From contig NZ_JANCTC010000001.1 of NCBI RefSeq assembly GCF_024297145.1, forward strand, positions 124,001 to 188,000: DNA of 64,000 nt, read 5' to 3'. Within the stretch, counting starts at the first letter, position 1, and every line of letters begins with the position of its first letter. The notes below the pieces were generated by a model. It saw nothing but the letters and a program-made list of their open reading frames with translations. It was not told where the DNA came from and did not search any database. The stretch is from Mesorhizobium sp. LMG 17147. Its GTDB lineage: Bacteria; Pseudomonadota; Alphaproteobacteria; Rhizobiales; Rhizobiaceae. The translations under genes and the position numbers were made by a program. Shown one piece after another: positions 1 through 7,759 of the stretch.

Positions 1-1
1 C

Positions 2-259
2 CGCATCCTCATCCTGCGCGATCATGTCATCAAGGCGATGCTGGAGGGATTGGGCGCCATTGTGAGCGACGTCTCCGAACCGTTCAAGCCGGTGCGCGGC
101 GCCTATTCCGCGCATGGCGGGCACGGCCATGCCCATGCCGAGGCACATGCGCACAGCCACGCCGAAGCGCATTCCCATAGCCATAGCGACGAAGCGCATT
201 CCCATAGCCATAGCGATTCGCATTCCCACAGCCATTCGCACGACCATGACCATGACTGA
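2..259 (+). CDS. ureE: Urease accessory protein UreE, C-terminal part (5' end outside window)
   Basis: UreE is the cytoplasmic nickel chaperone that delivers Ni to the urease maturation complex of UreD, UreF and UreG. Only the last 85 or so residues are in the window. The fragment begins in the conserved metal-binding domain ([14 protein letters not shown]) and ends in a very long histidine-rich tail of alternating His-Ser, His-Ala and His-Asp, the usual Ni store of UreE. The tail is encoded partly by a 27-bp tandem repeat at 164-217. The stop overlaps the start of ureF, so the genes are translationally coupled. The N-terminal half is upstream of base 1. Confidence 0.9.
   Translation, partial: RILILRDHVIKAMLEGLGAIVSDVSEPFKPVRGAYSAHGGHGHAHAEAHAHSHAEAHSHSHSDEAHSHSHSDSHSHSHSHDHDHD
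164..217 (+). repeat. 27-bp in-frame tandem repeat in the UreE His tail
   Basis: Two consecutive 27-bp units (164-190 and 191-217) are identical except for the last base. Each adds nine residues ([13 protein letters not shown]). Further degenerate His-Ser codon runs flank them. The array keeps frame and probably varies in length between strains. Confidence 0.85.
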
Positions 260-941
260 CCGGCCTTCCAGCGTTGCCCAGCCTTCCAATATTGCTTTGT
301 TGCGGCTGATGGCGTGGCTGTCGCCTTCCTTCCCGGTCGGCGGCTTTTCCTACAGCCATGGCCTGGAACAAACCGTGCATGCCGGGCTTGTTGCCGACAG
401 CAAAGATCTCGCCGCGTGGCTGGAAACGCTCGTCGAGATGGGTTCGGGCTGGAATGATGCGGTGCTGTTTGCCCAAAGCTGGCGCAGGGCGCGCGAAACC
501 GGCGATCTCGATGAAATCGTCGCCCTTGCCGAAGCTCTGGCAGGCTCGCGCGAGCGTCATACCGAGACGATGCTGCAGGGCGCCGCTTTCCTGAAAGCAG
601 CCTGCGCCTGGCCGTGCCAGGTGCTGGATCGCCTGCCGACCGAATGTGCCTATTGCGTTGCCGTCGGCGCTGTTGCCGGCGATCACGGCATTTCGCTGCG
701 GGACGCCCTGGCCGCCTTCCTGCAGGCCTTCTTCTCCAACCTTCTTCAGGCCGCGATCCGGCTCGGCGCCGTCGGCCAGACCGGCGCCACGGCGCTGCTC
801 GCCGGCTTCGAGCCGCTTGCCCTGGCTACGGCCGACCGGGCTGCCGGCTCGACGCTCGACGATCTCGGCGGCTGCGCGTTCGCCTCGGATATCGTGGCGA
901 TGAAGCACGAGGCCCAGTATTCGCGGTTGTTCCGCTCATGA
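246..941 (+). CDS. ureF: Urease accessory protein UreF
   Basis: UreF is the cytoplasmic scaffold that bridges UreD and the GTPase UreG during nickel insertion into apo-urease. The 231-residue product has the family N-terminal signature [17 protein letters not shown] near residues 20-40, an all-alpha body with [17 protein letters not shown], and a C-terminal RLGAVGQTG segment. Two in-frame ATGs (246 and 252) precede the ureE stop. I use the first; the second is equally possible. An upstream extension in the same frame runs through the His-tail DNA of ureE and is an artefact. The stop overlaps the next start by four bases (ATGA). Confidence 0.93.
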   Translation: MTMTDRPSSVAQPSNIALLRLMAWLSPSFPVGGFSYSHGLEQTVHAGLVADSKDLAAWLETLVEMGSGWNDAVLFAQSWRRARETGDLDEIVALAEALAGSRERHTETMLQGAAFLKAACAWPCQVLDRLPTECAYCVAVGAVAGDHGISLRDALAAFLQAFFSNLLQAAIRLGAVGQTGATALLAGFEPLALATADRAAGSTLDDLGGCAFASDIVAMKHEAQYSRLFRS

Positions 942-1378
942 TCGTCCTCGCTTTCGCCCTCTCGCTCGTCCTGCTGTCGATCACAGCACTGCATGTCTAT
1001 TGGGGCATTGGCGGCATCTGGCCGGGCAGGGACGCCGCTTCCTGCGCTCGTGCGGTCATCGGCTTTCATGGCGTCGACGAGATGCCGGCACCCTTTGCCA
1101 GCTTCGCCGTTGCCGCATGCCTTGGCCTGGCGACACTGTGGCCGATGGCGCTCGAGGGCATCTTTGCCACGCCGTTTCCCAAAGCCGGGCTTGCCGCCAC
1201 GTCGCTGCTCATCGCGCTGGTTTTCCTGGCGCGCGGCATTGCCGGCTTCACGCCGTGGTGGCGTCGGCTGACGCCCGAACAGCCTTTCGCGCGGCTCGAT
1301 CTGCGTTATTATTCGCCGCTGTGCCTGCTGATCGGGCTTGGCTTCGCCATTCTTGCCGTCACGGAGTTCCCCGCATGA
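938..1378 (+). CDS. DUF3995 family membrane protein in the urease operon
   Basis: This 146-residue, very hydrophobic protein has about four membrane helices, with the N-terminal helix starting directly at the initiator Met. The segment [12 protein letters not shown] resembles the DUF3995 family. It lies between ureF and ureG with ATGA overlaps at both ends, so it belongs to the urease operon transcriptionally. No biochemical role is known to me. Nickel or urea handling, or simple hitch-hiking, are both possible. Family call is from the N-terminal motif and length only. Confidence 0.8.
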   Translation: MIVLAFALSLVLLSITALHVYWGIGGIWPGRDAASCARAVIGFHGVDEMPAPFASFAVAACLGLATLWPMALEGIFATPFPKAGLAATSLLIALVFLARGIAGFTPWWRRLTPEQPFARLDLRYYSPLCLLIGLGFAILAVTEFPA

Positions 1379-2016
1379 TATCGCCCAACGGGCCTCTTCG
1401 CATCGGCATTGGCGGCCCGGTCGGCTCGGGCAAGACGACGCTTACCGAAAAGCTCTGCAAGGCACTGCGTGACGAGTTTTCGATCGCCGTCGTCACCAAC
1501 GACATCTACACCAAGGAAGACGCCATGATGCTGGCCAGGTTGCAGGCCCTGCCCGAGGATCGCATCGTCGGCGTCGAGACCGGCGGCTGTCCGCACACCG
1601 CCATTCGCGAGGACGCCTCGATCAATCTGCAGGCGATCGCCGAGATGACCAGAAAATTCCCCGATCTCGACATCGTCTTCATCGAATCGGGCGGCGACAA
1701 TCTCGCCGCCACCTTCTCGCCGGACCTTGCCGACCTGACGCTCTACGTCATCTCGGTTTGCCAGGGCGAGGAGATCCCGCGCAAGGGCGGGCCGGCGATC
1801 ACCCGGTCCGATTTCCTGGTCATCAACAAGAGCGACCTTGCGCCCTATGTGAACGTCAATCTCGACATCATGGAACGCGACGCTGCCCGCATGCGCGGCA
1901 AGCGGCCGTTCGGCTTCACCGACCTGTCGCGCGGCAAGGGGCTGCAGGAGGTGATCGATTTCATCGTCGAGCATGGCGGGCTTCGGGTCGGCGCGGCCAC
2001 CAGCACGGCGGCATAA
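1375..2016 (+). CDS. ureG: Urease accessory GTPase UreG
   Basis: UreG is the SIMIBI-class GTPase that drives nickel transfer into urease. The 213-residue product shows the P-loop [10 protein letters not shown] (residues 13-22), the Cys-Pro-His Ni-binding motif at C72-P73-H74, [15 protein letters not shown], and the guanine-specificity motif NKSDL. All motifs and the length match functional UreG. It begins in a four-base overlap with the DUF3995 gene. Urease structural genes are presumably upstream of base 1, because none follow ureG here. Confidence 0.97.
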   Translation: MISPNGPLRIGIGGPVGSGKTTLTEKLCKALRDEFSIAVVTNDIYTKEDAMMLARLQALPEDRIVGVETGGCPHTAIREDASINLQAIAEMTRKFPDLDIVFIESGGDNLAATFSPDLADLTLYVISVCQGEEIPRKGGPAITRSDFLVINKSDLAPYVNVNLDIMERDAARMRGKRPFGFTDLSRGKGLQEVIDFIVEHGGLRVGAATSTAA

Positions 2017-2097
2017 CGGCGCTCGCCTGTACCAAACGAAACCGGTTGCGCGTGTTCCAGCCGCGCGGCATCCTTGCTTCTTTCACGGAGGTTTACG

Positions 2098-2865
2098 ATG
2101 AGCATCACGCGCCTGCAGAAGGAAGTGCTGACCAACCTGCCGTTCTATGAGGAGCGCGTCGATCTGGCTTGCGCCTTCCGCTGGACGGCGCGGCTCAACA
2201 TGCACGAGGCGGTGGCCAACCATTTCTCACTGGCCGTCAACGACGATGGTTCGCAATTCCTGATGAATCCCAACCAGGTGCATTTCTCGCGCATCAAGGC
2301 GAGCGATCTGCTTCTGATCGACGCCAACGATCCCGGCACGCTCTCCGGCCCGAATGCGCCCGATCCGACGGCGTGGGGCCTGCATGGTGCCATTCATCGC
2401 AATGTGCGTCATGCGCGCTGCGTCATGCATGTCCACTCGATCCACGCCACCGTGCTTGCCTCGCTCGCCGACTCGACGCTTCCGCCGGTCGACCAGAACT
2501 CGGCAATCTTCTTCAACCGCCATGTCGTCGACGCTCATTATGGCGGGCTGGCCTTCGAGGAAGAGGGCGAGCGCTGCTCGCAGCTTCTTGTCGACCCGAA
2601 GGTCAAGGTGATGGTGATGGGCAACCATGGCGTGCTGGTCATCGGCGACAGCGTCGCCGACACCTTCAACCGCATGTTCTATTTCGAGCGCGCCGCCGAA
2701 ACCTATATCAAGGCGCTGTGGACCGGGCGGCCGCTGCGGGTACTGTCGGATGAGATCGCCGAAAAGGCGGCAAGGGAACAGGAAGACTATCCCGGCCAGG
2801 CCGAACGCCACCTTTCCGAACTGAAGGCGATCCTCGACGAGCAGGAACCCGCCTACCGGAGTTGA
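2098..2865 (+). CDS. Class II aldolase/adducin family protein
   Basis: A 255-residue protein of the class II aldolase (fuculose-phosphate aldolase/adducin) fold, a family of zinc-dependent aldolases and epimerases. The likely zinc ligands are in MHVHSIHATV (HxH) and a later His in MGNHGVLVIG. The N-terminal NHFSLAVND segment matches the phosphate/substrate loop of the family, with HF replacing the more usual GNLS type. The ATG at 2098 has a GGAGG at 2087-2091. It starts 81 bases after ureG and may be a separate unit. The substrate cannot be deduced; many close homologues are uncharacterised. Confidence 0.85.
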   Translation: MSITRLQKEVLTNLPFYEERVDLACAFRWTARLNMHEAVANHFSLAVNDDGSQFLMNPNQVHFSRIKASDLLLIDANDPGTLSGPNAPDPTAWGLHGAIHRNVRHARCVMHVHSIHATVLASLADSTLPPVDQNSAIFFNRHVVDAHYGGLAFEEEGERCSQLLVDPKVKVMVMGNHGVLVIGDSVADTFNRMFYFERAAETYIKALWTGRPLRVLSDEIAEKAAREQEDYPGQAERHLSELKAILDEQEPAYRS

Positions 2866-2887
2866 GCGCGGTCCCGCCGGGCCTGGC

Positions 2888-3520
2888 TTAAAGCCCGAGT
2901 TCGGCTCGCAATTCATCGGCGCTGTTGATGACAATCGCCCCCGGCGGCCCCTCCATAGGCACCTCTGGCCAGAAGATCGTCTTCATTCCCGCTGCCAGCC
3001 CCGCCGTGGCGCCGGTCACGCTGTCGTCGACCGCCACGGCCTCGGCGGGATCGACGTCGGCCAGCCAGGCGGCGCGCAGGAAAGGTTCGGCATGCGGCTT
3101 GCCTTCGCGCACGTCGTTGCGGCTGACCGTCTTCATGCCGGGATAGACGAGGCCGACGGCGCGCAGATTGGCATCGACGATCAGCCTGTCCGAGTTGGAG
3201 ACCACCGCTTGCGGTACGCCAAGCGCGCGCAACTCGTTGAAGATCTCGATCGCGCCTCTGCGCGGCGTCAGCGTTTGGGCCATCGGCAGATAGTGATCGT
3301 ATTTGCGCACGATCCAGTCGTCGAAAGGCAGGTCGAGGCCGAACTCGTCGCGCAGCATTTCGTAGACTGGCCATGCGGCGATGCCGAGCACGCGCTCATG
3401 CAGGTCGGCCGGCGGTACGATGCCGACACTGTGCAGCGCCGCGATCAGCGCCGCTTCGTGCAGCGGCTCGCTGTCGACCAGCGTGCCGTCCATATCCCAG
3501 AAAACCGCTTTCGGCGTCAT
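2888..3520 (-). CDS. HAD-superfamily phosphatase (beta-phosphoglucomutase-like)
   Basis: A 210-residue haloacid dehalogenase-type hydrolase. Motif I is FWDMDGTLVDSE at the N-terminus (two catalytic Asp), motif II is VVSNSD, Lys is in REGKPHAEPF, and the acidic motif IV is AVDDSVTGATAG. An alpha-helical cap lies between motifs I and II. These features fit small phosphosugar phosphatases or phosphoglucomutases. The ATG at 3520 is preferred over an in-frame ATG at 3532 because a GGAG lies about seven bases upstream of it. It is convergent with the aldolase-like gene, separated by 22 bases. Confidence 0.87.
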   Translation of the reverse strand: MTPKAVFWDMDGTLVDSEPLHEAALIAALHSVGIVPPADLHERVLGIAAWPVYEMLRDEFGLDLPFDDWIVRKYDHYLPMAQTLTPRRGAIEIFNELRALGVPQAVVSNSDRLIVDANLRAVGLVYPGMKTVSRNDVREGKPHAEPFLRAAWLADVDPAEAVAVDDSVTGATAGLAAGMKTIFWPEVPMEGPPGAIVINSADELRAELGL

Positions 3521-3588
3521 GCAAGGCTCCATTCTCAAAAACCCCTTAAAGCGTTTGGCGCGGGAGATAAACCGCGGCGTCCCCGCTA

Positions 3589-3637
3589 ATGCATGTTCCG
3601 CAACAGTGTGCAGCGGTTTTGCGATACGGACATGCAT
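3589..3637. repeat. Palindromic intergenic repeat (ATGCATGT...ACATGCAT)
   Basis: Terminal arms ATGCATGT (3589-3596) and ACATGCAT (3630-3637) are exact reverse complements. The arms extend inward through CCG/CGG with one extra base. The centre contains GTGTGCAGCGGTTTT, nearly identical to the centre of the repeat at 21968-22006. Elements like this are abundant between genes in Mesorhizobium. Confidence 0.8.
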
Positions 3638-3652
3638 AGAAAGCAAGAATCT

Positions 3653-3692
3653 AAAGCGCATCGCATAAGGCCGATTGAACGCGACGCGCTTT
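3653..3692. repeat. Palindromic repeat (AAAGCGC-type) with 12-bp arms
   Basis: AAAGCGCATCGC (3653-3664) pairs with GCGACGCGCTTT (3681-3692) with a single mismatch and a 16-base loop. It resembles the common rhizobial intergenic repeat with GCGACGCGCTTTA ends. It lies 15 bases after the previous palindrome, so the two may have accumulated at the same neutral site. Confidence 0.75.
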
Positions 3693-3882
3693 GGACCGAG
3701 ATTGTGCGACCTCCACAGCCTTGCTGTTGCAACGAGACTGGGTCGACCCGCCGCTTCGCTCCAAACACCCAAGTCTCAGCGCTAAGCAATTGCTCTTGCA
3801 ATAGGCAATTGCGCGCAAGTTCATTCCCTGCGAAACTACGGCGCTCCGCCTCTTTTGCCCGGCGGGGTTGGGAGGCAGGAAC

Positions 3883-4842
3883 TTGAATTCGCGGCAGGAT
3901 AGCGGCGGCAACAGGCTGGACGATGCGGCGCGCGCCGGCTGGCTCTATTACGTTGCCGGCAACACCCAGGACCAGATCGCCGCCACGCTTGGCATCTCCC
4001 GCCAGACGGCGCAGCGGCTGGTGTCGCTCGCAGTCTCCGAAGGATTGATCAAGGTGCGCGTCGACCATCCGATCGCCAATTGCCTCGACCTTGCGGCACG
4101 GCTGAAATCGCGCTTTGCGCTTGATCTGGTCGAGGTGGTGCCCAGCGACCCTTCTTCTTCCTCCACCGTCATCGGCGTCGCCGAGGCGGCGGCGGCCGAG
4201 ATCGAACGGCGGCTGCGGTCGCCGACGCCGATCGTCATGGCGATCGGCACCGGCCGCACGCTGAAGGCTGCGATCGAGCAACTGCCGCCGATGGAATGCC
4301 CGCAGCACAAGGTGGTGTCGCTGACCGGCAACATCTCGCCGGACGGCTCGGCCGCCTTCTACAACGTCATCTTCACCATGGCCGACAGGGTCAAAGCGCG
4401 CTCGTTTCCGATGCCTTTGCCGGTCATCGCCTCCTCGCCGGAGGAGCGCGAGATGCTGCTGAGCCAGCCGATGATCCAGCCGACGCTGGCGCTTGCGGCT
4501 GAGGCCGACGTCACCTTTGTCGGCATCGGCGATCTCGGCCCGAAGGCGCCGCTTTACGAGGACGGCTTCATTTCGGAGGGTGAATTAAAGGCGTTGCAGA
4601 AGGCCGGCGGCGTCGCCGAGATCGTCGGCTGGGTGTTCGATCGTGACGGCCGCATGATCGAGGGTATTACCAATGATCGGGTGTCGTCGGCACCGCTGCC
4701 GTCGCGCGAAAAGTCGCTGGTGATCGCGCTCGCCATGGGCGACCGCAAGCTGCCGGGCATCTTCGCCGCCGTCAACCGGCGGCTGGTCAACGGCCTGATC
4801 ACCGATGAGCGGACCGCCGCCGCCTTGCTGGCGGGCGCATGA
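3883..4842 (+). CDS. SorC/DeoR-family sugar-binding transcriptional regulator
   Basis: A 319-residue SorC-type regulator. An N-terminal helix-turn-helix (QDQIAATLGISRQTAQRLV, about residues 25-45) is followed by a phosphosugar-binding domain of the glucosamine-6-phosphate isomerase-like fold (MAIGTGRTLKAAIEQLP, VSLTGNISPDGS, VGIGDLGPKAPLYEDGF). I choose the TTG at 3883, seven bases after GGAGG at 3871-3875. A farther in-frame TTG at 3868 would overlap that ribosome site. It stands at the head of the polyol locus, and SorC-type regulators precede sorbitol/mannitol operons in other alphaproteobacteria, so it probably senses a polyol or its phosphate. Confidence 0.9.
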   Translation: MNSRQDSGGNRLDDAARAGWLYYVAGNTQDQIAATLGISRQTAQRLVSLAVSEGLIKVRVDHPIANCLDLAARLKSRFALDLVEVVPSDPSSSSTVIGVAEAAAAEIERRLRSPTPIVMAIGTGRTLKAAIEQLPPMECPQHKVVSLTGNISPDGSAAFYNVIFTMADRVKARSFPMPLPVIASSPEEREMLLSQPMIQPTLALAAEADVTFVGIGDLGPKAPLYEDGFISEGELKALQKAGGVAEIVGWVFDRDGRMIEGITNDRVSSAPLPSREKSLVIALAMGDRKLPGIFAAVNRRLVNGLITDERTAAALLAGA

Positions 4843-4917
4843 TCTCCGAGCCGCTGGCGGTCGGAAACGATCATGTGAAATCGAAACGCATCTGAATCCC
4901 CGATAAAACGAGCGTCA

Positions 4918-5103
4918 CTACTGGTGCCGGCCGCAAGGATCGTTGCCGTCGAGAAAGCCCATGTCGCGCTGCAGATGCGGCGGCAGCTCCCGGACGTCGA
5001 GATAGGCCCGTTTCCGCGCCGCGTGCCTTGCCAATCCCCGCGCCAACCGTGAAAACCAGCCATGGGCTGGAGCAAGAAGCAGCTTTTCCTGTATTGTGGT
5101 CAT
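4918..5103 (-). CDS. Small DUF1127-like protein
   Basis: A 61-residue basic protein with a C-terminal DVRELPPHLQRDMGFLDG segment, the arginine-rich L-x-D-(I/V)G motif of DUF1127 (YjiS-like) proteins. The N-terminal helix (FSRLARGLARHAARKRAY) is strongly cationic. A GAAGG lies about eight bases before the ATG at 5103. Some small DUF1127 proteins in alphaproteobacteria affect RNA turnover or phosphate and carbon metabolism. No specific role is visible here. It is divergent from the LysR gene at 5214 over 110 bases. Confidence 0.75.
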   Translation of the reverse strand: MTTIQEKLLLAPAHGWFSRLARGLARHAARKRAYLDVRELPPHLQRDMGFLDGNDPCGRHQ

Positions 5104-5213
5104 GATCGTCAGCCTTCGCTATCTCTAGGCGTAGTTGATCTTCAATACGGAATATCGGTAGGCCCGGCCGGTGCCGCCAATCAAACGTCGATCACTGCCC
5201 ATAAGGAGGGCTT

Positions 5214-6125
5214 ATGCCGGAGCTCAATTCACGACAGCTGGTTTCGCAGCTTCCTCCGCTTCAGGCGATCCGGGTATTCGAAGCGGTGGCGCGGCATCTC
5301 TCGTTCACCAAGGCCGCCCAGGAGCTTGGCATGACGCAGGCGGCGGCAAGCTATCAGATCAAGCTTCTGGAGGAGCGCGTCGGTGCGCCCCTGTTCCTGC
5401 GCCAGCCAAAACAGATCGTGCTGACCGAACCCGGCCAACGCCTGGCGCCCGCGGTCAGCGAAGCATTCGCGCTGTTGAGCGGCGCCTATGCCGCCGCACG
5501 CACCGGCGCCGACGGCGTGCTTTGCGTTTCGACGCTGCTAACCTTTGCCTCCAATTGGCTGGCCCAGCATCTCGGTTCGTTCCAGGTAGCGCATCCGTCG
5601 CTGGCGGTGCGCGTCGATACTTCGAACAGGGTTGTCGACTTTGCCAGAGAGGATATCGACATTGCCATCCGCTCCGGCGGCGGCAACTGGCCGGGCGTCG
5701 AGACCCATATGCTTTTCAGGGCCGATTTCACGCCGGTCCTTAGTCCAAAGCTCGCAGCAAGCATCGGCGGCGTCAAGGAGCCGGCCGACCTGCTGCGGCT
5801 GCCGATCCTCGACCCGGGCGACATCTGGTGGCGGGACTGGTTTGCCGCCGCCGGCCTGCCGGTCGAGGAACTGGCCAAGCGCCCCGGCACCAGCATGGGC
5901 GCGCAGGCCTATGAGGCCAATGCCGCGATTGCCGGCCACGGCGTGGCGATCGTCACCAAGGCGCTGTTCAAGGCCGAACTTGCCGACGGCCGCCTGATCC
6001 AGCCCTTTGATCTGGTCGGTGACGACGGCCACGCCTATTGGCTGGTCTATCCGACGGCGCGGCGCAACGTGCCGAAGATCCGCGCCTTCCGCGATTGGAT
6101 CCTGAGCGAGATCGCTTGCCAATAG
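5214..6125 (+). CDS. LysR-family regulator, GcvA-like
   Basis: A 303-residue LysR-type activator. The winged helix-turn-helix is at residues 15-75 (PLQAIRVFEAVARHLSFTKA then AAQELGMTQAAASYQIK), followed by a periplasmic-binding-like effector domain that retains the GcvA-subfamily signature EDIDIAIRSGGGNWPG. A strong AAGGAGGG (5203-5210) precedes the ATG. It sits between the SorC regulator and the polyol importer. A short dyad TTGA-N3-TCAA at 5135-5145 in the divergent gap could be its own operator. Its target is not evident: the DUF1127 gene or the polyol operon are both adjacent. Confidence 0.9.
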   Translation: MPELNSRQLVSQLPPLQAIRVFEAVARHLSFTKAAQELGMTQAAASYQIKLLEERVGAPLFLRQPKQIVLTEPGQRLAPAVSEAFALLSGAYAAARTGADGVLCVSTLLTFASNWLAQHLGSFQVAHPSLAVRVDTSNRVVDFAREDIDIAIRSGGGNWPGVETHMLFRADFTPVLSPKLAASIGGVKEPADLLRLPILDPGDIWWRDWFAAAGLPVEELAKRPGTSMGAQAYEANAAIAGHGVAIVTKALFKAELADGRLIQPFDLVGDDGHAYWLVYPTARRNVPKIRAFRDWILSEIACQ

Positions 6126-6151
6126 GCTGAATCCCAGCAAGCCCGACAGCT

Positions 6152-6170
6152 CCGGGCCCAATCAGCCCGG
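6152..6170 (+). terminator. Weak GC-rich hairpin after the LysR gene
   Basis: CCGGGC (6152-6157) and GCCCGG (6165-6170) form a six-base stem with a seven-base loop, 26 bases after the stop. There is no following T-run, so intrinsic termination is uncertain. Confidence 0.35.
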
Positions 6171-6257
6171 CTGAAATCCTTCGTCAGACCTGCCGCAAAC
6201 GTCCCAGCTCGTCGCCGCACGAGACCCGGCGTGCTGCGCTGCAGCAACGAATCCGTC

Positions 6258-6286
6258 TTGACATAATTCATCGCAGGTGAGTAATT
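6258..6286 (+). promoter_or_regulatory. Possible sigma70-type promoter of the polyol operon
   Basis: A perfect -35 hexamer TTGACA is at 6258-6263. The -10 at proper spacing (6281-6286, GTAATT) is poor, which would suit an activated promoter. It lies about 50 bases upstream of the importer binding-protein start, in the only sizeable gap before the operon. Confidence 0.35.
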
Positions 6287-6334
6287 GCCCACAGCCAAGG
6301 CAAATGCTCATCTTGGTTTATGGGAGGAATTTTG

Positions 6335-7645
6335 ATGAAACTTCGCACGTTCACCCTAGGCCTGTTCTCGGCCAGCGCCCTCGCTTTCGCCGCGCATGCC
6401 GAATCCATCACCATCGCCACGGTCAACAATGGCGACATGGTCCGCATGCAGAAGCTGACCGACGACTTCACCGCCAAAAATCCCGACATTCAGCTGCAGT
6501 GGGTCACGCTCGAGGAAAACGTCCTGCGCGAGCGCGTCACCACCGACATCGCCACCAAGGGTGGCCAGTACGACGTGATGACCATCGGCACCTATGAGGT
6601 GCCGATCTGGGCCAAGCAGAACTGGCTTTTGCCGCTCGACAAGCTCGGCGACGATTATGACGTCAAGGACATCATCCCGGCCATAGCCGGCGGCCTTTCG
6701 GTCGACGGCAAGCTCTACGCAGCGCCGTTTTATGGCGAAAGCTCCTTCGTCATGTACCGCAAGGACCTGATGGACAAGGCCGGGCTCAAGATGCCCGACG
6801 CACCGACCTGGGACTTCATCAAGCAGGCCGCCGACAAGATGACAGACCGCGCCAACGGCGTGAACGGCGTCTGCCTGCGCGGCAAGGCCGGCTGGGGCGA
6901 GAACATGGCCTTCCTGACCGCCATGTCGAACTCCTTCGGCGCGCGCTGGTTCGACGAGAACTGGAAGCCGCAATTCGACCAGCCCGAATGGAAGAACACG
7001 CTGCAGTTCTATGTCGACCTGATGAAGGCCGACGGCCCCGAGGGCGCGTCGTCCAACGGCTTCAACGAAAACCTGGCGCTGTTCCAGCAGGGCAAATGCG
7101 GCATGTGGATCGACGCTACCGTCGCTGCGTCCTTCGTCTCCGACCCGAAGAACTCGACCGTCGCCGACAAGGTCGGCTATGCGCTGGCCCCGGACAATGG
7201 CCTCGGCAAGCGCGGCAATTGGCTGTGGGCCTGGTCGCTGGCCATCCCCGCCGGCACGCAGAAGGCCGACGCCGCTCAAAAGTTCGTTTCCTGGGCGACT
7301 TCGAAGCACTATCTCGAACTGGTCGCTTCAAAGGAAGGCTGGGCCAACGTTCCGCCCGGAACGCGCACCTCGCTCTACAACAACCCGGAGTACCAGAAGG
7401 CGGCGCCTTTCGCGAAAATGACGCTGGATTCCATCAACGCCGCCGATCCGACGCACCCGACCGTCAAGCCGGTGCCTTATGTCGGCGTCCAGTTCGTCGC
7501 CATTCCTGAGTTCCAGGGCCTTGGCACCACTGTCGGCCAGCTCTTCTCGGCGGCCCTTGCCGGCCAGACGAGCGTCGACGACGCCTTGAAGCAGGCACAG
7601 GACGCCGCCACCGCGACGATGACCGAGGGCGGGTACATCAAATAA
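6335..7645 (+). CDS. smoE: Polyol (sorbitol/mannitol) ABC transporter substrate-binding protein
   Basis: A 436-residue periplasmic extracytoplasmic binding protein of family 1, the maltose/polyol type. A Sec signal peptide (MKLRTFTLGLFSASALAFAAHA) is followed by mature ESITIATVNNGDMVRMQ. The start is ATG 6335, with GGGAGG at 6322-6327; the in-frame ATG at 6320 overlaps the ribosome site. It heads the order binding protein, permease, permease, ATPase, sorbitol dehydrogenase, mannitol dehydrogenase, the arrangement of the smo polyol operon of Rhodobacter. That order, more than the protein alone, gives the substrate. A double stem-loop follows the stop. Confidence 0.9.
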   Translation: MKLRTFTLGLFSASALAFAAHAESITIATVNNGDMVRMQKLTDDFTAKNPDIQLQWVTLEENVLRERVTTDIATKGGQYDVMTIGTYEVPIWAKQNWLLPLDKLGDDYDVKDIIPAIAGGLSVDGKLYAAPFYGESSFVMYRKDLMDKAGLKMPDAPTWDFIKQAADKMTDRANGVNGVCLRGKAGWGENMAFLTAMSNSFGARWFDENWKPQFDQPEWKNTLQFYVDLMKADGPEGASSNGFNENLALFQQGKCGMWIDATVAASFVSDPKNSTVADKVGYALAPDNGLGKRGNWLWAWSLAIPAGTQKADAAQKFVSWATSKHYLELVASKEGWANVPPGTRTSLYNNPEYQKAAPFAKMTLDSINAADPTHPTVKPVPYVGVQFVAIPEFQGLGTTVGQLFSAALAGQTSVDDALKQAQDAATATMTEGGYIK

Positions 7646-7654
7646 GGCGCCTCC

Positions 7655-7712
7655 CGGTGCCGGTTGCCCATGGCAGCCGGCACCGGCCGCCCGAATCCCA
7701 GTTCGGGCGGCC
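7655..7712 (+). promoter_or_regulatory. Double stem-loop between the binding-protein and permease genes
   Basis: Hairpin 1 has a 14-bp stem with one G-T pair (7655-7668 with 7672-7685) and loop CAT. Hairpin 2 has a perfect 11-bp stem (GGCCGCCCGAA 7685-7695 with 7702-7712) and a six-base loop. They share base 7685, so one may limit the other. There is no T-run. In comparable importer operons such structures protect the upstream mRNA or partly terminate, giving excess binding protein over membrane subunits. Confidence 0.75.
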
Positions 7713-7759
7713 AACTTTACGCCGCTGAAAAACTTGGCCGACCTCGAAGGGTGACCGTC

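Larger units (their letters stand above)
3521..3882. other. 362-bp divergent intergenic region with two palindromic repeats
   Basis: No gene is convincing here. The region holds two rhizobial-type palindromes (3589-3637 and 3653-3692) and must include the promoters for the minus-strand phosphatase and the plus-strand SorC-type regulator. The GGAGG at 3871-3875 is the ribosome site of the regulator. Several ORFs across it are in repeat DNA and have no family features. Confidence 0.7.

Noticed and set aside
114..245. Extension of the ureF frame through the ureE His-tail DNA
   Set aside because: The extra residues are Ala/Ile/Arg runs caused by reading the repeat out of frame; ureF begins at 246.
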